37,673 bases of DNA, taken from Pseudoflavonifractor capillosus (GTDB lineage Bacteria; Bacillota; Clostridia; Oscillospirales; Oscillospiraceae). The notes beneath the pieces are model-generated. The model saw nothing but the letters and a program-made list of their open reading frames with translations, was not told the DNA's origin and did no database searches. The translations under genes and the position numbers were made by a program. Positions 7,885 to 14,214 of this stretch are shown here, piece by piece (position 1 is the stretch's first letter; every line of letters begins with the position of its first letter). The stretch covers positions 1 through 37,673 of the forward strand of contig NZ_JACJJE010000030.1 in the NCBI RefSeq assembly GCF_016899775.1, given 5' to 3'.

Positions 7885-8017
7885 GCCTCCCCCTCAGGGG
7901 GGAAGGTGCCCCAGTGCGCACACTGGGGCGGATGAGGGGGCGTAGGTGCATAATACGGACTCACCCTCATCCGTCACGGCCGTTGGCCGTGCCACCTTCC
8001 CCTGGTAGGGGGAAGGC
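7885..8017. repeat. Inverted pair of CTCATCCG-type palindromic repeats
   Basis: Two copies in opposite orientation: 7885-7938 (minus sense) and 7961-8017 (plus sense). Each has a CCCTCATCCG arm, a variable palindromic core (CAGTGCGCACACTG; ACGGCCGTTGGCCGT), and a CACCTTCCCC/GGGGAAGG hairpin. The rest of the gap 7752-8100 holds the rpsO hairpin and the pnp ribosome site; no gene is seen. Confidence 0.7.
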
Positions 8018-8100
8018 ATACACCCGGACCTATATTCAAGTGCTAAAAAGGGTTGTTATGTTCCAGGAGACGAAAAATTTCTCAAAAAGGAGGACAACCC

Positions 8101-10251
8101 ATGTCAACCATCATCAAGCACAAGGAATTCCCCAAGTTCAAGAGCTGGACCATGGACCTGTGCGGCCGTCCCCTGACCATCGAGGTGGGCAAGGTGGCCG
8201 AGCTGGCCAACGCCAGCGCCATGGTCAAGTACGGCGACACCACCGTCCTGGTGGCCGTCACCGTGGCCCCCCGCCCCCGGGACGGGGTGGACTTCTTCCC
8301 CCTGTCCGTGGACTTTGAGGAGAAGCTGTACGCGGTGGGCCGCATCCCCGGCTCCTTCATGCGCCGGGAGGGCCGCCCCTCTCTGCCCGCCGTGCTGGCC
8401 AGCCGCCTGATCGACCGGCCCATGCGCCCCCTGTTCCCCAGCGATTTCCGCAACGACGTGTGCATCACCTGCACCGTCATGAGCGTGGACTACGACTGCT
8501 CCCCCGAGGTGGCCGCCATGATCGGCGCCTCCGCCTGCGTGAGCTACTCTGAGATCCCCTTCGCCGGCCCCATCGGCTGCCTGGAGGTGGGCTACTGCGA
8601 CGGTCAGATCGTCCTCAACCCCAACCAGGAGCAGCGCAAGACCAGCCGCATGGACGTGACCGTGGCCGCCACCCGGGAGAAGGTGGTCATGATCGAGGCC
8701 GGGGCCGACGAGATCCCCGACGAGATTATGTACGCCGGCATCGTGAAGGCCCACGAGGAGATCCGCAAGCAGATCGACTTCATCGACCAGATCGTCTCCG
8801 AGATCGGCAAGCCCAAGATGGAGTACGAGCACGCCCAGTTCAACCAGGAGCTCTTCGACAAGATCGTGGCTGACTTCATGGACGAGGCCAAGGCCGCCAT
8901 GGACACCGACGACAAGAACGTGCGCGAGGAGCGCTGGAACGCCATGATCGACCGCTGGCACGAGAAGTATCTGGAGGAGTATCCGGATATGGACCAGTAC
9001 CTGGAGGAGTTCACCTACAAGTTCCAGAAGAAGATCGTCAAGGCCTGGCTGCTGGAGGGCCACCGTGTGGACGGCCGCGCCAAGAACGAGATCCGCCCCC
9101 TGGCCGCCGAAGTGGGCGTGCTGCCCCGGGTCCACGGCTCCGGCCTCTTCACCCGCGGCCAGACCCAGGTCCTGTCCGTGTGCACCCTGAACACCCTGGC
9201 CGCCTCTCAGAAGCTGGACACCATCTGGGAGGAGACCGAGAAGCGCTATATGCACCACTACAACTTCCCGCCCTACTCCGTGGGCGAGGCCAAGGCTCCC
9301 CGGTCCACCAACCGCCGGGAGTACGGCCACGGCGCCCTGGCCGAGCGGGCCCTGGTGCCGGTGCTCCCCTCTGTGGACGAGTTCCCCTACGCCATCCGGG
9401 TGGTCTCTGAGGTGCTGTCCTCCAACGGCTCCACCTCTCAGGGCTCCATCTGCGGCTCCACCCTGGCCCTCATGGACGCGGGCGTGCCCATCAAGGCCCC
9501 TGTGGCCGGTATCTCCTGCGGCCTGATCCAGGACGACGACGGAAGCTTCACCACCTTCATCGACATCCAGGGTGTGGAGGACTTCCACGGCGAGATGGAC
9601 TTCAAAGTAGCCGGCACCAAGGCGGGTATCACCGCCATCCAGATGGACCTGAAGAACGACGGCCTCACCCACGAGATCATCAAGGAGGCCCTGGACATCA
9701 CCCGGGACGCCCGGTATGCCATCCTGGACGAGGTCATGCTGCCCTGCATCGCCGCTCCCCGGCCTGAGGTGAGCAAGTACGCCCCCAAGATGATCACCAT
9801 GAAGATCGACCCCGACAAGATCCGGGAGGTCATCGGCAAGGGCGGCTCCGTCATCCAGAAGATCACCGCCGAGTCCGGCGCCACTGTGGACATTGAGGAC
9901 GACGGCACCATCCACATCGCCTCCCCCAACGCCGAGGCCTGCGACGCAGCCAAGAAGATGATCGACACCATCGTGTTCGTCCCCCAGGTGGGCGAGCTGT
10001 ACTACGGCAAGGTGGTGCGCATCCTCCAGTTCGGCGCCTTCGTGGAGCTGGCCCCCGGCAAGGACGGCATGGTCCACATCTCCAAGCTGGCCGATCACCG
10101 GGTGGAGAAGGTGGAGGACGTGGTCAATGTGGGCGACATGATCTGGGTCAAGGTCACCGACATCGACGACAAGGGCCGGGTCAACCTGTCCTACCGGGAC
10201 GCCATCAAGGAGATCAAGGCCAAGAAGGCCGCCGGCGAGAGCGTGAAGTAA
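8101..10251 (+). CDS. pnp: Polyribonucleotide nucleotidyltransferase (PNPase)
   Basis: A 716-residue protein of normal family length. It has two RNase PH-like domains (about 15-235 and 315-550) flanking an all-helical linker, a KH domain with IREVIGKGGSVIQKI near 580, and a C-terminal S1 domain (GELYYGKVVRILQFGAFVELAPGKDG region). It degrades RNA 3' to 5' with phosphate and is part of the RNA decay machinery. The phosphorolytic-site signature GSSTSQGSICGSTLALMDAG is slightly varied as NGSTSQGSICGSTLALMDAG. A strong AAGGAGG (8088-8095 region) sets ATG 8101; an upstream in-frame ATG at 8059 lacks a ribosome site. A terminator follows immediately. Confidence 0.97.
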   Translation: MSTIIKHKEFPKFKSWTMDLCGRPLTIEVGKVAELANASAMVKYGDTTVLVAVTVAPRPRDGVDFFPLSVDFEEKLYAVGRIPGSFMRREGRPSLPAVLASRLIDRPMRPLFPSDFRNDVCITCTVMSVDYDCSPEVAAMIGASACVSYSEIPFAGPIGCLEVGYCDGQIVLNPNQEQRKTSRMDVTVAATREKVVMIEAGADEIPDEIMYAGIVKAHEEIRKQIDFIDQIVSEIGKPKMEYEHAQFNQELFDKIVADFMDEAKAAMDTDDKNVREERWNAMIDRWHEKYLEEYPDMDQYLEEFTYKFQKKIVKAWLLEGHRVDGRAKNEIRPLAAEVGVLPRVHGSGLFTRGQTQVLSVCTLNTLAASQKLDTIWEETEKRYMHHYNFPPYSVGEAKAPRSTNRREYGHGALAERALVPVLPSVDEFPYAIRVVSEVLSSNGSTSQGSICGSTLALMDAGVPIKAPVAGISCGLIQDDDGSFTTFIDIQGVEDFHGEMDFKVAGTKAGITAIQMDLKNDGLTHEIIKEALDITRDARYAILDEVMLPCIAAPRPEVSKYAPKMITMKIDPDKIREVIGKGGSVIQKITAESGATVDIEDDGTIHIASPNAEACDAAKKMIDTIVFVPQVGELYYGKVVRILQFGAFVELAPGKDGMVHISKLADHRVEKVEDVVNVGDMIWVKVTDIDDKGRVNLSYRDAIKEIKAKKAAGESVK

Positions 10252-10278
10252 GCGTTCCCTTCCATCAAATGACAGACA

Positions 10279-10311
10279 AAATGCCTCGGGCGTGAGCCCG
10301 AGGCATTTTTT
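10279..10311 (+). terminator. Intrinsic terminator of pnp
   Basis: AAATGCCTCGGGC (10279-10291) pairs perfectly with GCCCGAGGCATTT (10296-10308) across the loop GTGA, followed by a T tract. Confidence 0.93.
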
Positions 10312-10328
10312 GTATTTATGTACGGGGC

Positions 10329-10892
10329 TCAGCCCAGGACGCCCAGATGCTCCAGCAGGATCTTGGACCCCATGAGGATCAGCACGACGCCTCCGGCCAG
10401 CTCGGCCCAGGACTTGCCCTTCTCTCCCACGACGCCCCCCGCCTTGACGCCGATGGCGGACAGCACACAGGTGATGACCCCGATGAGGGCGACGGCGGGG
10501 CCGATGGGGACGCTGAGAAACGCGAAGGTGATGCCCACGGTGAGGGCGTCAATGCTGGTGGCCACCGCCAGGGGAAACATGGCCTTAGCCCCGAAGGAGG
10601 CCTCCATCTCCTCCTCCTCGGTGCTGCGGGACTCCCGGATCATGTTCACGCCAATGAGCCCCAGGAGCACAAAGGCGATCCAGTGGTCGATGCTGGTGAT
10701 GAAGGACTGAAACTGCACCCCCAGCAGCCAGCCCAGGAAGGGCATCAGCGCCTGAAAGCCTCCGAACCAGAGCCCCGCCGTCAGGGCGTGTCCCAGCGTC
10801 ACCCGGCCGGCGGACAGCCCCTTGCACACGGACACCGCGAAGGCGTCCATGGCCAGCCCCACGGCCAGCACCACCAATTCTATCATTCCCAT
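10329..10892 (-). CDS. mntP: Manganese efflux pump MntP
   Basis: A 187-residue membrane protein with about six helices, starting [26 protein letters not shown]. The conserved acidic motif MDAFAVS in helix 1 and its internal repeat [13 protein letters not shown] in helix 4 are the hallmark of MntP, which exports Mn2+. AGGAGG nine bases upstream sets ATG 10892; a longer reading frame starting near 10943 would run through the leader. The gene stands behind a yybP-ykoY-type riboswitch and its own promoter, so manganese control is expected. The region between helices 3 and 4 carries a short acidic loop (STEEEEME). Confidence 0.95.
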   Translation of the reverse strand: MGMIELVVLAVGLAMDAFAVSVCKGLSAGRVTLGHALTAGLWFGGFQALMPFLGWLLGVQFQSFITSIDHWIAFVLLGLIGVNMIRESRSTEEEEMEASFGAKAMFPLAVATSIDALTVGITFAFLSVPIGPAVALIGVITCVLSAIGVKAGGVVGEKGKSWAELAGGVVLILMGSKILLEHLGVLG

Positions 10893-10972
10893 GGTAAAAT
10901 TCCTCCTCAAACTGCTTCCGGCCTGCGCCCGGGAGTTTGGCATCTCTCCCGTGGGCAGGCCTGTGCCGGCGC

Positions 10973-11103
10973 AAAAAAACGAGACCCATCTGTCCCCTTG
11001 GAACAGATAAGTCTCGTCATAAAAAACAAAGCCAGAACCCCGGAACCGGAGCTCAGTCTGTTGACCTTGTTACGCCTTCGCGCCGACTACTCCCTTATGT
11101 TTA
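10973..11103 (-). promoter_or_regulatory. yybP-ykoY (manganese) riboswitch with terminator
   Basis: Read on the minus strand, the transcript starts near 11103. It contains AAGGGAGTAGTCGG, then AAGGTCAACAGACTGAG, then TCCGGTTCCGGGGTTCTGGC. These are the conserved GGGAGUAG and GUCAACA blocks of the yybP-ykoY Mn2+-sensing class. They are followed by an intrinsic terminator: a ~17-bp stem over 10980-11016 (CGAGAC/GTCTCG ends, ATCTGT/ACAGAT middle) and seven T (10979-10973). Family knowledge says Mn2+ stabilises the aptamer and permits read-through into the exporter. The presence of a full terminator indicates transcriptional control. Confidence 0.88.
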
Positions 11104-11109
11104 GGCAGT

Positions 11110-11138
11110 ATGATACCACAGGGGAGCGGGCCTGTCAA
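11110..11138 (-). promoter_or_regulatory. Promoter of the mntP riboswitch
   Basis: On the minus strand a perfect TTGACA (11133-11138), 17 bases, TATCAT (11110-11115). The start point falls at about 11103, exactly at the 5' edge of the aptamer. Confidence 0.88.
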
Positions 11139-11169
11139 GAAAATTTGGGGGAATTTCTCCCAAAACGGC

Positions 11170-12156
11170 CTATCCCTGCACCAGATAGGGGTTCTCGCCC
11201 CCCTGCTCACAGGCCAGCAGGCCCTTGACCGTGCCGGCCACCATGTGCTCCACGGCCTCCTCAGTGTAGAAGGCGGTGTGGGGGGTGACGATCACGTTGG
11301 GGAAGGCCTTCAGCAGGGCCAGGTCGTGGTTGGGGATGGGGACGGTTTTCAGGTCGGCGTAGTACAGGCCGCTCTCCTGCTCCAGCACGTCCAGGGCGGC
11401 GGCCCCCACCTTCCGGCTCTCGATGGCCTCGATGAGGGCGGCGGTGTCGATCAGGTCCCCCCGGGCGGTGTTGATGAGGATGACTCCGTCCTTCATCTTG
11501 GAGAGGCTCTCCCGGTTGATGATGTGGTGGTCCTCCGGGTTGGCGGGCATGTGGAGGGTGATGATGTCCGCCTCCCGCCAGATGGTCTCCAGGTCGGCGT
11601 ACTCCGCCAGCTGGGCCACCTCGGGGTTTTGATACAGGTCGTAGGCCAGCATCCGGCAGCCGAAGCCGGACAGGTGGCGAATCACCGTGCTGCCGATCTT
11701 GCCGGTGCCCAGCACCGCCACGGTGGAGTTGGACAGTTCCCTGCCCATCTTCCCCTCCAGGGTGTAGTCCTGGACCACGTTCCGGTCCAGGATCTGCCGC
11801 ATTTTCCGGCAGCACATGAGCATGAGCATGATGGCGTAGTTGGCCACCCCGCTGGGGGGATAGAACACGTGGGTCACCGGCATGCCCAGCTCCTTGGCAG
11901 TGGGCAGGTCGAAGTGGTCGAACCCAATGGCCCGGGCCCCCAGGTACTTCACCCCCAGCTCGTGGAAGCGGCGGATAGCCTCCGGCCCCAGGGCGTAGGG
12001 GGTGGTGCTGATGGCGTCATAGCCCCGGGCCAGCTCAATGTTCTCCGGGGTGGGATATTCGGTGCTGTAAGCAAATTCCACCCCCAGCTTTGCGCACCAC
12101 TTGTCAAACAGGGGCTTCTCGTCAAACTCACGGACGGCGTAGGCAAACAGCTTCAT
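11170..12156 (-). CDS. D-isomer-specific 2-hydroxyacid dehydrogenase (D-lactate dehydrogenase-like)
   Basis: A 328-residue NAD-dependent dehydrogenase, MKLFAYAVREFDEKP. The Rossmann motif is VAVLGTGKIGSTVIRHL, the catalytic arginine lies in LINTARGDLIDT, the acidic partner in the ALDVLEQESG block, and the catalytic histidine in VTPHTAFYT. It most resembles D-lactate dehydrogenases/VanH enzymes, which reduce pyruvate to D-lactate; substrate is inferred. The start is uncertain. ATG 12156 fits the family's N-terminus but has GGGAG only two bases away. ATG 12231 has a good AAAGGA site and would add 25 residues rich in R, E and G, but that ATG lies inside a TATAAT that may be the promoter. A perfect palindrome lies between the two. 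Confidence 0.9.
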   Translation of the reverse strand: MKLFAYAVREFDEKPLFDKWCAKLGVEFAYSTEYPTPENIELARGYDAISTTPYALGPEAIRRFHELGVKYLGARAIGFDHFDLPTAKELGMPVTHVFYPPSGVANYAIMLMLMCCRKMRQILDRNVVQDYTLEGKMGRELSNSTVAVLGTGKIGSTVIRHLSGFGCRMLAYDLYQNPEVAQLAEYADLETIWREADIITLHMPANPEDHHIINRESLSKMKDGVILINTARGDLIDTAALIEAIESRKVGAAALDVLEQESGLYYADLKTVPIPNHDLALLKAFPNVIVTPHTAFYTEEAVEHMVAGTVKGLLACEQGGENPYLVQG

Positions 12157-12161
12157 CTCTC

Positions 12162-12184
12162 CCGGGCGCGGAACGGTTCCGCGC
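12162..12184. promoter_or_regulatory. Perfect GC palindrome before the dehydrogenase start
   Basis: GGGCGCGGAAC / GTTCCGCGCCC arms with one base between them, six bases upstream of ATG 12156 on the minus strand. In mRNA it would form a very stable hairpin with GAGAGGAGAG before it and GGGAGAG after it, so it could bring an upstream Shine-Dalgarno close to the start or restrict initiation. Confidence 0.6.
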
Positions 12185-12229
12185 CCCTCTCTCCTCTCTT
12201 TCGTTCCAACCGGGACGTTGTTCCGCTCC

Positions 12230-12258
12230 ATTATAGTCCTTTCTCCGCCGGGCCGCAA
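12230..12258 (-). promoter_or_regulatory. Possible promoter of the dehydrogenase
   Basis: On the minus strand a perfect TATAAT (12230-12235) lies 17 bases from TTGCGG (12253-12258). The -10 contains the alternative start ATG 12231. If this is a promoter, only ATG 12156 can be used. Confidence 0.4.
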
Positions 12259-12426
12259 GCCCTCCGGCGGGGCGGGCGGAGACGGAAATTTTTTGTCCTT
12301 GGGTGTACGGGGGTGGACAACTGCGGGGCAGTTTCTTGGATAGGGTGAACGGGAGATTCTTCCGCCCGGAATGCAAGGAACGCACAAAAATGCCCGCCGG
12401 TCCTTTGCTTGAAAGGAGCGGCGGGA

Positions 12427-12456
12427 TTGACAAAAAGCGGCGCGGTTCTCTATAAT
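12427..12456 (+). promoter_or_regulatory. Promoter of the type I toxin mRNA
   Basis: Perfect TTGACA (12427-12432), 18 bases, perfect TATAAT (12451-12456). The expected start is near 12463, where the transcript begins GGCGCTGTTAC, the exact 5' arm of the long-range inverted repeat. Confidence 0.85.
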
Positions 12457-12517
12457 GGGATAGGCGCTGTTACATAAGGCGGCCAGCCACTTCCCTGTGA
12501 GGGGAGGTGATGCGGAT

Positions 12518-12601
12518 ATGGGGCACCGAGGAGAGCAATTTCTGAGGCTTTTGATGTGTTTTGCCATCTTGGCATACATCATGACCATAAAAGCGTGCTG
12601 A
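12518..12601 (+). CDS. 27-residue hydrophobic peptide, predicted type I toxin (holin-like)
   Basis: The peptide reads MGHRGEQFLRLLMCF followed by AILAYIMTIKAC. Residues ~9-24 form one membrane helix, with a polar and basic N-terminus. AGGGGAGGTGAT (12500-12511) is a strong ribosome site ending just before the ATG at 12518. Size, single transmembrane segment, locus layout and flanking RNA structures match small membrane toxins of Gram-positive type I systems (Fst/TxpA/holin-like toxin groups); the peptide sequence itself I do not recognise. It lacks the usual lysine-rich C-terminus and instead ends in TIKAC. A second frame from ATG 12510 gives only 11 codons and is unlikely. Confidence 0.72.
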   Translation: MGHRGEQFLRLLMCFAILAYIMTIKAC

Positions 12602-12687
12602 CCGCTTGGCTGGTCCCCAAACGGTCAGCATAGTTGATACTATCTGACTGAAAGAAAGGGCTGGCCGCAGTAACAGCGCCCTTTTCT
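12588..12687 (-). ncRNA. Predicted antisense RNA antitoxin
   Basis: A consensus promoter at 12694-12722 fires leftward into the toxin gene. The RNA would start near 12687 and run to about 12588, where GCTGACCG/CGGTCAGC (12597-12629) forms a hairpin followed four bases later by TTTT. This ~100-base RNA would be fully complementary to the 3' untranslated region, the 3' pairing arms and the last few codons of the toxin mRNA, as RatA is to txpA. Ends are predicted, not measured. Confidence 0.72.
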
Positions 12688-12689
12688 AA
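12655..12689 (+). terminator. Terminator of the toxin mRNA
   Basis: AAAGGGC (12655-12661) pairs with GCCCTTT (12678-12684), with extra TG/CA pairing inside, followed by TTTTCT. The 3' long-range pairing arms lie inside this hairpin, so terminator folding and 5'/3' pairing compete. Confidence 0.7.
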
Positions 12690-12693
12690 TATC

Positions 12694-12722
12694 ATTATAG
12701 GGACTCTCCCCCGCTTTGTCAA
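12694..12722 (-). promoter_or_regulatory. Antisense (antitoxin) promoter, full consensus
   Basis: On the minus strand TTGACA (12717-12722), exactly 17 bases, TATAAT (12694-12699). It points into the toxin gene and away from the lysis cassette, and no minus-strand protein gene lies downstream before 12156, so a short RNA is its only sensible product. Confidence 0.88.
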
Positions 12723-12776
12723 GCAAGACAGGGCGGGGATTTTGTTCTTCCATCTGAATCGGAGAGGAGCGAGCGT

Positions 12777-13304
12777 ATGAGTCTATACGGCGAAAAGTTC
12801 AAGATCGGCGGCCTGCCCTGCGGCCTGGTGCTGCGGGGCTCAGCCAATGGGGAGTACCGGGTGGTGTTCGAGCGGGAGTACGCATCCCTGGAGCAGATCG
12901 AGGCCCTGGAGTGGGACCCGCCCGTCCTTGAGGGGGCGTGCATCCTGCCCGTGGGCTACGGCTTCACGGTCAAGGATATCCAGTACAGCGCCGCCACCCG
13001 CAGCTACCATGTGGTGCTCCAGGTGGGGAAGCAGTACCTGGGGGATGTGACCGGCTATCAGGCCCAGGTGACCCAGCTTCAGGGGACCATCCAGGAGCAG
13101 GCGGGGACCATCCAGACCCAGCGGGACACCATTGCGGAGAAGGAGAGCACCATCGCCCAGCAGGCGGCCACCATTGAGACTCAGACGGCCACGATTGTGT
13201 CTCAGGCGGAGACCATTGAGGAGATGGAGGCGGCGGGCACCGCCGAGACGGTCAAGGCTGAGCTGAGCGCGGCCTATGAGGAAGGAGTGGAGAGCAATGG
13301 CTGA
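12777..13304 (+). CDS. Phage-type tail/fibre protein with a heptad-repeat coiled coil
   Basis: A 175-residue protein. Residues 1-~90 form a compact domain (MSLYGEKFKIGGLPCGLVLRG). Residues ~100-150 are seven perfect seven-residue repeats, each beginning with TI: TIQEQAG, TIQTQRD, TIAEKES, TIAQQAA, TIETQTA, TIVSQAE, TIEEMEA. This should be a parallel coiled-coil stalk, as in phage tail-fibre or baseplate proteins that precede lysis genes. I do not recognise the N-terminal domain. GGAGAGGAG (12761-12769) sets ATG 12777, and the 3' end overlaps the next gene by 8 bases, so the two are translationally coupled. It is the first gene of a five-gene plus-strand cassette. Confidence 0.75.
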   Translation: MSLYGEKFKIGGLPCGLVLRGSANGEYRVVFEREYASLEQIEALEWDPPVLEGACILPVGYGFTVKDIQYSAATRSYHVVLQVGKQYLGDVTGYQAQVTQLQGTIQEQAGTIQTQRDTIAEKESTIAQQAATIETQTATIVSQAETIEEMEAAGTAETVKAELSAAYEEGVESNG

Positions 13305-13770
13305 TATTGTGACCATGGCCAAGGACGAGCTGAAAGTCCGGGGCAAGGCGGACGCGGCGGCCCTGGCCGCCCGGGCGGTGTCCGGCGAGGCGGACGGCAC
13401 CGAGCTGACGGCCAGCCAGGATCAGATTCCCACCTGGCGGCAGCGGGATTTTTCCGCCATTCCCGTTGGGAGCCCCTACAAGTGGAATGGGATCGTGTAC
13501 AAGCTGTGGCAGCAGCACGACGCCACCCAGCAGCCGGACTGGACTCCCGACCAGGCAGTGAGTCTGTGGGATGTGTGCCACACCACCGACCCGTCCATGG
13601 CCGCTCCCTATGTGCAGCCCCAGGGCGCCCGGGGGATGTACCAGGTGGGTGAGTGCTGCACCGAGGACGGACACGTGTGGAAGTGCATCCAGGCGGACAC
13701 CTCCTATCCCCCCTCCCAGCTGCCCGGTGCCTGGACGGACCTGGGGGCTGTTGAGGAGGGACAGGGCTGA
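13297..13770 (+). CDS. Phage-type protein with two carbohydrate-binding-like (chitin-binding type) repeats
   Basis: A 157-residue protein with a charged helical N-terminus (MADIVTMAKDELKVRGKADA) and two related modules. The first, around 55-95, runs WRQRDFSAIPVGSPYKWNGIVYKLW; the second, around 115-150, runs GMYQVGECCTEDGHVWKC. Their pattern of VG..Y...G..YK/WKC..., P...P, W resembles the carbohydrate-binding modules (CBM5/12-like) common in tail fibres of Firmicute phages; function is inferred as surface binding. AAGGAG (13282-13287) sets ATG 13297. The stop codon TGA overlaps the next ATG. Confidence 0.72.
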   Translation: MADIVTMAKDELKVRGKADAAALAARAVSGEADGTELTASQDQIPTWRQRDFSAIPVGSPYKWNGIVYKLWQQHDATQQPDWTPDQAVSLWDVCHTTDPSMAAPYVQPQGARGMYQVGECCTEDGHVWKCIQADTSYPPSQLPGAWTDLGAVEEGQG

Positions 13771-13994
13771 TGGAGTGGACCACCCTGGCGGTGGCCGGGA
13801 TGTCCCTCATCGGCACCCTGGCGGGAACCTTTGGGGGTATCCTGGTGTCCAACAAACTGACCACCTACCGGATCGAGCAGCTGGAGCGGAAGGTGGCCGC
13901 CCACAACAGCCTGGTGGAGCGGACCTACAAGCTGGAGGGGCAGATGACCGAGGTTCAGCACGACATCCGGGACCTGAAAAGCGAGAGGGGGTAG
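13770..13994 (+). CDS. XhlA-like haemolysin/holin-associated small membrane protein
   Basis: A 74-residue protein: one N-terminal membrane helix (TLAVAGMSLIGTLAGTFGGILVS) followed by a charged coiled-coil tail (EQLERKVAAHNSLVERTYKLEGQMTEVQHDIRDLK). That topology and the K-x-HN-x-V-E-R-TYKLE pattern match XhlA/DUF7365-type proteins, which accompany holins in phage and phage-like lysis modules. The start overlaps the previous stop (TGATG), so translation is coupled. Confidence 0.78.
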   Translation: MEWTTLAVAGMSLIGTLAGTFGGILVSNKLTTYRIEQLERKVAAHNSLVERTYKLEGQMTEVQHDIRDLKSERG

Positions 13995-13998
13995 AGGG

Positions 13999-14202
13999 AT
14001 GGAAGAGCTTCAAAAGCGCCTGAGCAATTTGCTGACCATCAAGAGCATGGTTACTCTGATTCTGACGGTAGTATTTGCCTGTTTGACCTGCGGAGGCAGA
14101 GTGAGCGCCGAGGAATTTTTGACTGTGTTCACTGTGGTCATCGCCTTCTACTTCGGCACCCAGGCAGAACGTAGCAGCCGGAAATCCGGCGACGGGACCT
14201 GA
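13999..14202 (+). CDS. Small phage holin
   Basis: A 67-residue protein with two hydrophobic segments (MVTLILTVVFACLTCGG near 18-34, and EFLTVFTVVIAFYFGTQ near 39-55) and a basic tail (RSSRKSG). This two-helix, short-tail layout and its place between XhlA-like protein and endolysin identify it as the holin, which would permeabilise the membrane for the amidase. Only four bases separate it from the previous gene; GAGGG gives a close ribosome site. Confidence 0.75.
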   Translation: MEELQKRLSNLLTIKSMVTLILTVVFACLTCGGRVSAEEFLTVFTVVIAFYFGTQAERSSRKSGDGT

Positions 14203-14214
14203 GACGAGGAGAAG

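Larger units (their letters stand above)
12463..12689 (+). ncRNA. Predicted toxin mRNA with 5'/3' long-distance pairing and hidden ribosome site
   Basis: Boundaries are predicted from the promoter and terminator. The 5' arms GGCGCTGTTAC (12463-12473) and GCGGCCAGCC (12479-12488) are perfectly complementary to GTAACAGCGCC (12670-12680) and GGCTGGCCGC (12659-12668), giving 21 bp with a small internal loop. Just downstream, ACTTCCCT (12489-12496) pairs with AGGGGAGGT (from 12500) to bury the Shine-Dalgarno in an 8-bp hairpin with a small loop. This is the inactive full-length mRNA design known from type I toxins such as TxpA, BsrG and AapA. Confidence 0.78.

Noticed and set aside
8104-10098. Long minus-strand open frame opposite pnp
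   Set aside because: Low-complexity Gly/Val/His/Asp-rich product and complete overlap with a certain housekeeping gene; shadow frame.
10893-10943. Longer start for mntP
   Set aside because: It would add 17 polar residues read from the riboswitch leader and ignores the strong AGGAGG site before ATG 10892.
12510-12545. 11-codon frame MRIWGTEESNF overlapping the toxin start
   Set aside because: Its ATG lies inside the ribosome-site region of the 27-codon frame, and the product has no membrane segment or other feature expected here.
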